A stretch of DNA of 64,000 nucleotides, from positions 310,001 through 374,000 of the forward strand of contig NZ_OZ034691.1 of assembly GCF_964026725.1 (NCBI RefSeq), written 5' to 3'. The notes beneath the pieces are model-generated. The model saw only the letters and a program-made list of their open reading frames with translations, was not told the origin of the DNA and searched no databases. This document shows positions 59,023 to 64,000 of the stretch, piece after piece (positions within the stretch are counted from its first letter, which is position 1; each line of letters opens with the position of its first letter). The position numbers were made by a program, and so were the translations under genes. The DNA comes from Wolbachia endosymbiont (group B) of Germaria angustata (GTDB lineage: Bacteria > Pseudomonadota > Alphaproteobacteria > Rickettsiales > Anaplasmataceae).

Positions 59023-59376
59023 ATGGTAAGTAGGTTACGCTATTTTGTAGGTTACTTTGGAGAATTGTTAGTTTCGATATATTTAAAGCTGAAATTCTAT
59101 AATGTTATAAAACGTCGCTTCCGTTGTAAGTTGGGTGAAATTGACTTAATTGTATCTAAAAAAAAGGAGCTGATTTTTATAGAAGTTAAAACAAGTTTAT
59201 TTGGAAAAGAAGTACCGATATCTCATTTTCAGTGTCAGTCTATTATAAATTCTTCTAAATATTTCTTAAGTAAAAATCTTGATTTTTTAGATTATTCAGT
59301 CAGATATGATTTATGTTTTCTTTCCTTAAGGAGAAGACCTATTTATATAAAAAATGCTTGGATTGAGGAATGGTAG
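59023..59376 (+). CDS. yraN: YraN/UPF0102 family endonuclease-like protein
   Basis: A 117-residue protein of the UPF0102 family, with a restriction-endonuclease-like core: KLGEIDLIVSKKKELIFIEVK shows the conserved Glu-Asp and Glu-x-Lys residues (GEIDLI and FIEVKT). Its role is unknown in most bacteria; proposed roles concern nucleic acid processing. It lies between rplQ and atpH. Confidence 0.88.
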   Translation: MVSRLRYFVGYFGELLVSIYLKLKFYNVIKRRFRCKLGEIDLIVSKKKELIFIEVKTSLFGKEVPISHFQCQSIINSSKYFLSKNLDFLDYSVRYDLCFLSLRRRPIYIKNAWIEEW

Positions 59377-59414
59377 CTTAAATAACTTAGATTTACTAGA
59401 ATAGGTAATTTAAT

Positions 59415-59966
59415 ATGAAAAACAATAATTTAGTTTCATCTTATGCTAGAGCACTGTTTCATGTCTCAGGAAGCAGATTAGGTATTATAAGAAAAGAAGT
59501 AGAATTTTTGTTAGCTTTTTTTAAAGATCAAAGTGATGTTTTTGTGTATCTATCTCATCCTATGGTTTCTCTTTTGCACAAAAAAGAAGCGATACTTTCT
59601 ATAAATAAGAACTTGAGTGAAAACTTAGTCAAATTTATTATGGTTACACTTGCAAACAAGCGCTCCCGTTTATTAATCCTTATATTAGAAAAATTCTTAA
59701 ATCTTGTAAGGGAAAGTGAAAACGAATTGGAAATTACTATAAAATCAGCAGAGGTTTTAAAGAAACCTGATATAAAAATAATTACTGAATCTTTGAACTT
59801 TCTTGGTAAAATAATAAAAGTCAGTAATGTGGTTGATCCTTCTATACTAGGTGGCTTCGTAGTTAGGTATGGTTTTAACTTGATTGATGCTTCGCTTAAG
59901 AGTTATTTGGATAGATTGGTTGATTTGAGTAAAATGGAAATGTTGAAAATAAGGAATTCTATATGA
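59415..59966 (+). CDS. atpH: ATP synthase F1, delta subunit
   Basis: A 183-residue peripheral-stalk protein linking F1 to the b subunits. [12 protein letters not shown] at the start and the C-terminal [21 protein letters not shown] (in part GGFVVRYG) are diagnostic. It overlaps atpA by 4 bases. The Fo and gamma genes are not adjacent. Confidence 0.93.
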   Translation: MKNNNLVSSYARALFHVSGSRLGIIRKEVEFLLAFFKDQSDVFVYLSHPMVSLLHKKEAILSINKNLSENLVKFIMVTLANKRSRLLILILEKFLNLVRESENELEITIKSAEVLKKPDIKIITESLNFLGKIIKVSNVVDPSILGGFVVRYGFNLIDASLKSYLDRLVDLSKMEMLKIRNSI

Positions 59967-61504
59967 AGAATAGCATAAATGCCTCTGAAGTAGTAAACAT
60001 AATAAAAGAGAAGGTTGAGACATTTGATAATCCTATAAAACGAGAAAATATAGGTGAAGTAATTTCAGTAACGGATGGTATCACATTGGTCTATGGGCTG
60101 GAAAAAGCAAAGTTTGGTGAAAAGGTATCTTTTGCAAGCGGTGTAGAAGGAATAGTTCTTGATTTAGATCATGATACAGCTGGAATAGTTGTGCTTGGCA
60201 ATGACCGTGATGTAAAAGAAGGGGACGTTGTAAAATGTAGTGGCGATGTTGTACAGGTGCCTGTAGGTCATGAATTATTAGGGAGAGTTGTAAATGCATT
60301 AGGCGATCCTATAGACGATGGCGGAGAAATTAGAGCCAAGAACAAAATGTATATAGAATCTAAAGCGCCAGGTATTATTGACCGTAAATCTGTGCATGAA
60401 CCTCTGCAGACAGGAATTAAAATTATAGATTTGTTGATTCCTATAGGTAGAGGGCAACGTGAATTAATTATTGGCGATAGACAAATTGGTAAAACCACTA
60501 TTGCGATTGATACTATTATCAATCAGAAGAAGATTAATGATGAGGTAAACGAAAATCAAAAAATTTACTGTGTTTATGTTGCTATTGGACAAAAAATTTC
60601 GACGGTAGCAAAAGTGGTGAATAAGCTAAAAGAAAGTGGAGCATTAGAGTATACAACCGTAGTTGTGGCTAGCGCATCTGACTGCGCGCCTATGCAATTT
60701 TTAGCACCTTATACCGGTTGCACTATTGGAGAATTTTTCCGTGATAATGGAATGCATTGCTTGGTGGTATATGATGATTTATCTAAGCATGCTGTGGCAT
60801 ATAGGCAGATGTCCTTATTGCTCAGACGTCCTCCTGGTCGTGAAGCTTATCCTGGAGATATATTCTATGTACACTCTCGCTTGCTTGAAAGAGCTGCTAA
60901 AATGTCTGATGAAAAAGGACAGGGATCTTTGACTGCTTTGCCGATTATTGAGACTCAGGCTGGTGATGTATCTGCATATGTTCCAACTAATGTGATTTCA
61001 ATTACCGATGGACAAATTTTTCTTGAGTCTGAATTGTTTCACAAAGGATTTCGCCCTGCAGTGAATATAGGTTTATCGGTTTCTCGGGTTGGCTCTGCTG
61101 CACAATTGAAATCTGTGAAAAAAGTTGCTGGTTCTATAAAGCTAAGTTTGGCCCAATATAGAGAACTGGAAGACTTTGCTAAATTTGGTTCTGATCTTGA
61201 TGCTACTGTTCAATTGTCCTTAAACAAAGGTAAATACCTTATTGAATTATTAAAGCAAAAACAGTATTCACCTATGCAAATAGAAGAGCAAGTATTGCTT
61301 ATGTATATCTTTTCTAATCTGTATGGTCAATTAAATAAGGTACAGGTGAGCAACATCAATAGGTTCGAGTGTGATCTTATCAATTATTTTCAAACTGTTC
61401 ACCCTGGAGTTTTAAAAAAGTTGTCGGGTGACATGAATGATGATATAAAAGATGATATTCTTGGTATTGTGAGTGATTTTGTCACTCAATTTAATTGCGT
61501 TTAG
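59963..61504 (+). CDS. atpA: ATP synthase F1, alpha subunit
   Basis: Non-catalytic nucleotide-binding subunit of F1, 513 residues. The P-loop is [14 protein letters not shown], the Walker B is [15 protein letters not shown], the SxSRVG motif is VSRVGSAAQ, and the C-terminal helical domain is complete. atpG and atpD do not follow; greA does. The split from atpD-atpC is a lineage trait. Confidence 0.98.
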   Translation: MKNSINASEVVNIIKEKVETFDNPIKRENIGEVISVTDGITLVYGLEKAKFGEKVSFASGVEGIVLDLDHDTAGIVVLGNDRDVKEGDVVKCSGDVVQVPVGHELLGRVVNALGDPIDDGGEIRAKNKMYIESKAPGIIDRKSVHEPLQTGIKIIDLLIPIGRGQRELIIGDRQIGKTTIAIDTIINQKKINDEVNENQKIYCVYVAIGQKISTVAKVVNKLKESGALEYTTVVVASASDCAPMQFLAPYTGCTIGEFFRDNGMHCLVVYDDLSKHAVAYRQMSLLLRRPPGREAYPGDIFYVHSRLLERAAKMSDEKGQGSLTALPIIETQAGDVSAYVPTNVISITDGQIFLESELFHKGFRPAVNIGLSVSRVGSAAQLKSVKKVAGSIKLSLAQYRELEDFAKFGSDLDATVQLSLNKGKYLIELLKQKQYSPMQIEEQVLLMYIFSNLYGQLNKVQVSNINRFECDLINYFQTVHPGVLKKLSGDMNDDIKDDILGIVSDFVTQFNCV

Positions 61505-61513
61505 GCGGTGATT

Positions 61514-62008
61514 ATGACTTCATCCATTGTTAACAAGTTTCCTATTACAAGGGAAGGTTTTGAGAGTATGCAAGTCGAACTTGAGAAATTAAAGGAAGAA
61601 AAGCCTTCTATCATACAGGCTATTTCTGATGCTCGTGATCAAGGCGATTTATCCGAAAATGCAGAATATCATGCAGCACGGGAGAGATTAAGTTTTATTG
61701 AAGGCCGTATAATTGAGGTAGAAAGTAAACTTTCACATGCAGAAGTGATAGAAGTAAAAAATTTGTCTGGTGATACAGTAATGTTTGGTGCAACTGTTAC
61801 GATAAGCATGTTAAATGATGATAACAGTGAAATTGAATATGTTTATAAGATTGTAGGTGGATATGAAGCTGATGCTTCAAAGCAGTTGATCTCTACGGAT
61901 TCACCACTCGGTAGTGCTTTAATTGGCAAAAAAGTTGGTGAGTATGTGGAAGTGATAGTGCCAAATGGAGAGAAATTGTATAAAATAGTTAAGATTGAGT
62001 TTAAGTAA
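61514..62008 (+). CDS. greA: Transcription elongation factor GreA
   Basis: Rescues backtracked RNA polymerase by stimulating transcript cleavage. ATG 61514 follows AGGCGGTG; GTG 61508 is open too. The coiled-coil tip motif SDARDQGDLSENAEYHAARE contains the catalytic acidic pair, and the C-terminal FKBP-like domain (VMFGATVTI, SPLGSALIGKKVGEYVEV) is complete. Confidence 0.97.
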   Translation: MTSSIVNKFPITREGFESMQVELEKLKEEKPSIIQAISDARDQGDLSENAEYHAARERLSFIEGRIIEVESKLSHAEVIEVKNLSGDTVMFGATVTISMLNDDNSEIEYVYKIVGGYEADASKQLISTDSPLGSALIGKKVGEYVEVIVPNGEKLYKIVKIEFK

Positions 62009-62011
62009 ATC

Positions 62012-62665
62012 ATGGTACAAGTAACTTATCCTTCAATTAGTCTACCCGATATTTCTTCTGTGGAAGATGTATTGAGGGATGCTAGTTATGGTAAATTATT
62101 CATTTTAGTTGACGATGAAAACAGAGAGAATGAAGGTGATTTGGTTATTTTAGCTGAAAAGGTGAAACCAGAACATATTGCTTTTATGGTTAGGTATGGC
62201 ACTGGTATTGTGTTTTTAGCTATGACAAAGTTTTACATGAATAAACTTAACCTTGAATTTATGAAGAGAAGTAATGTAGATGAAGCACTTATTCCTCACA
62301 CTGCATTTACTACGTCAATCGATGCTCGTTATGGTATTACAACAGGTGTTTCTGCTCATGATAGAACGCATACGATACTTACCGCTATTGATGGAAAAAG
62401 TACTAAGGATGATATTATTACCCCTGGTCATGTTTTTCCTATTATTGCAAGTGAGGGCGGGGTTTTAGCACGCAACGGTCATACTGAGGCAAGTGTTGAG
62501 ATAGCAAAATTGGTTGGATCTAGTCATGCGGCTGTAGGGTGTGAATTAGTGAATGATGATGGCTCTATGATGCGCTTACCCCAGTTGCTTGAATTTGCTG
62601 AACAACACAAAATTAAGTTAACTACCATCGATAAACTTATCAGTTACGTTCAAAATTTAAACTAG
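62012..62665 (+). CDS. ribB: 3,4-dihydroxy-2-butanone-4-phosphate synthase
   Basis: Makes the four-carbon riboflavin precursor from ribulose 5-phosphate. It has 217 residues. DDENRENEGDLVILAE carries the acidic metal-binding loop, ARYGITTGVSAHDRTHTI and RNGHTEASVEIAKL are diagnostic. The GTP-cyclohydrolase II domain of RibBA fusions is absent. It follows greA by 3 bases and complements ribE at 14.8 kb. Confidence 0.96.
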   Translation: MVQVTYPSISLPDISSVEDVLRDASYGKLFILVDDENRENEGDLVILAEKVKPEHIAFMVRYGTGIVFLAMTKFYMNKLNLEFMKRSNVDEALIPHTAFTTSIDARYGITTGVSAHDRTHTILTAIDGKSTKDDIITPGHVFPIIASEGGVLARNGHTEASVEIAKLVGSSHAAVGCELVNDDGSMMRLPQLLEFAEQHKIKLTTIDKLISYVQNLN

Positions 62666-62736
62666 CGTTTATAAATTCGTATAGTTTAAATGTTAAAATG
62701 TAAAATTCCTAAAAGTTATACAAACAAGGAACTTCC

Positions 62737-64000
62737 ATGTCTAGGCTTTTTGTTTTACTATTTTTCTTCGTATACTGTAATAGCGCTTACTCTGTTAGTA
62801 TTATTAGAGATAGTGAAGTGGAAGCGGTAGTGAAGGATCTAGCGCAACCTTTATTTTCTGCTGCGGGTATTGATAATGATAAAATAAAAGTTTTTATAGT
62901 TGATGATAGATCGATTAATGCTTTTGTAATTAACAATAATAGCATTTTCATTCATTTAGGGCTTTTACAATATTCGACTGAACCTTATGTCTTACTTGGT
63001 ATATTAGCACATGAAATTGCTCATATATCTGCTGGTCATGTATTACAAATGAGTAGTGCTGTAGGTTATTTTCAATCAATAGCAATGGTTAGTTATATGG
63101 TAGGATTAGTTTCTAGTATTGTCATTAACCCTCAGGTTGCGAGTGCAATCTTGCTTAGTGGTGTAACGCTTAGTTCAAGGTTGTTTTTTAACTATTCTCA
63201 AGAGCAAGAGAGTGTAGCAGATAGCTATGCTTTAAGATACTTAGATGAATCTGGCTATGATAATTTGGGTATGAAAGAGATTTTTGACTATTTTAAGAGT
63301 ATTGAGCATGAAAACACTGAAGAGTATTTCCGCACTCACCCACTTAGTGATAAGCGTATATTTGCTGTACAGAATTATAAGGTTAAAAACAATATAAAAC
63401 CAATCCTTGCAGATAAATTGCTGAAGTTTGAGCGTATGGTTGCAAAGCTAGACTCTTTCTTTGCTCCTATTCATGTGTTATCTAATAAATATGAAGGTAG
63501 TTCTAAGTATGTAAATGCTGTAATTCACTATAGGCAAGGAAAGATAGAAGAGGCTATTACTAAAGTTAATTCATTGATTCAAGAGTCACGCAATGATCCT
63601 TATTTATATGAATTAAAAGCGGAGATGTTATACAAAGCTGGAAATTTAAGTGAAGCAATAAAAATGTATGAAGAATCACTTAGATATTTATCTGAGAAGA
63701 ATAACTATTTAGTGAAACTTGCGTTATCTCATACTTTATTATTACACGGTGAAATAGAGAAGGCAATTTTTTACCTAGAGCAGGTTGCAAGCGTAGAAAC
63801 AAATAACGCCTTTGTCTGGAAGTATTTAAGTATTGCATATAAACGTAGCGCTGATATGGCAATGTATTATTTTGCTTTGACGAAAAAGGCTTGTATTGAA
63901 GGTAATTTAGAGAAATTTATGAAGTACGCTGAGTTAGCTATTAAAACTTTACCGAAAGATAGCTCTTGCTTGCTGCAAATTGAGGATATGAAGGAACAAT
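62737..64000 (+). CDS. M48 family metalloprotease with TPR-like C-terminus (truncated by window edge)
   Basis: An open frame of 421 codons running past the window end. An N-terminal signal peptide (MSRLFVLLFFFVYCNSAYS) is followed by the zinc site AHEIAH (His92, Glu93, His96) and the downstream third-ligand region EQESVADSYALRY. Helical repeats of TPR type start around residue 260 (VIHYRQGKIEEAITKVN, DPYLYELKAEMLYKAGN). The arrangement matches BepA/YfgC, a periplasmic protease-chaperone for outer-membrane protein assembly. Identity as M48 is firm; BepA orthology is probable. Confidence 0.9.
   Translation, partial: MSRLFVLLFFFVYCNSAYSVSIIRDSEVEAVVKDLAQPLFSAAGIDNDKIKVFIVDDRSINAFVINNNSIFIHLGLLQYSTEPYVLLGILAHEIAHISAGHVLQMSSAVGYFQSIAMVSYMVGLVSSIVINPQVASAILLSGVTLSSRLFFNYSQEQESVADSYALRYLDESGYDNLGMKEIFDYFKSIEHENTEEYFRTHPLSDKRIFAVQNYKVKNNIKPILADKLLKFERMVAKLDSFFAPIHVLSNKYEGSSKYVNAVIHYRQGKIEEAITKVNSLIQESRNDPYLYELKAEMLYKAGNLSEAIKMYEESLRYLSEKNNYLVKLALSHTLLLHGEIEKAIFYLEQVASVETNNAFVWKYLSIAYKRSADMAMYYFALTKKACIEGNLEKFMKYAELAIKTLPKDSSCLLQIEDMKEQ

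Overview
This is an AT-rich alphaproteobacterial chromosome segment. Gene content, protein sequences and gene order point to Wolbachia (Rickettsiales, Anaplasmataceae). The evidence is unlinked rRNA genes (23S-5S with no 16S alongside), F1-ATPase genes split into atpD-atpC and atpH-atpA, many short hypothetical membrane or coiled-coil proteins, decaying genes, an insertion sequence and dispersed palindromic repeats, all around intact housekeeping genes. The supergroup or strain cannot be told from the sequence alone.

Layout. 1-10 kb: the 3' end of alaS, tRNA-Asn, a leucine-rich-repeat protein, gpmI, a putative M14-like metallo-carboxypeptidase, fabD, rpmE, nadK, a four-helix membrane protein, an iron-binding periplasmic protein and pyrB. 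10.1-12.6 kb: an IS110-family element with a strongly structured 5' non-coding end, inserted in or beside an already broken paralogue of the coiled-coil protein at 38.7-41.0 kb. 12.7-17.4 kb: a phosphohexomutase, cvpA, ribE and a decayed three-piece gene. 17.4-18.2 kb: palindromic repeats. 18.2-26.8 kb: pheS-glmU, a tandem pair of frameshifted outer-membrane proteins, rplU-rpmA, tRNA-Ile, metK, two TenA-like genes, coxC and ruvC. 26.8-30.2 kb, minus strand: ruvX, nrdA and a TPR-methyltransferase. 30.4-33.5 kb: promoter, 23S and 5S rRNA. 33.5-34.5 kb: a degenerate region. 34.5-35.3 kb, minus strand: a small ORF, rnpA without a standard start codon, and rpmH. 35.4-44.3 kb: a phosphate permease, atpD-atpC, repeats, a long coiled-coil protein, a small transaldolase, an IS-end relic and carA with a clear hairpin.

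44.4-62.7 kb is a nearly gap-free block: tRNA-Tyr, tRNA-Gly, tuf, the S10-spc-alpha ribosomal protein cluster (rpsJ to rplQ, with secY, adk and rpoA; no rpmD between rpsE and rplO), yraN, atpH-atpA, greA and ribB. The window ends inside an M48 metalloprotease with C-terminal repeats.

How the genes fit together: translation and transcription dominate. pyrB and carA belong to de novo pyrimidine synthesis, ribB and ribE to riboflavin synthesis, glmU to cell-wall precursor supply, fabD to fatty acid synthesis, and gpmI with the transaldolase and phosphohexomutase to a reduced carbon metabolism. The fast-evolving or possibly host-related genes are the LRR protein, the coiled-coil family, the transmembrane hypotheticals and the outer-membrane pair. 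Several of these are broken here.
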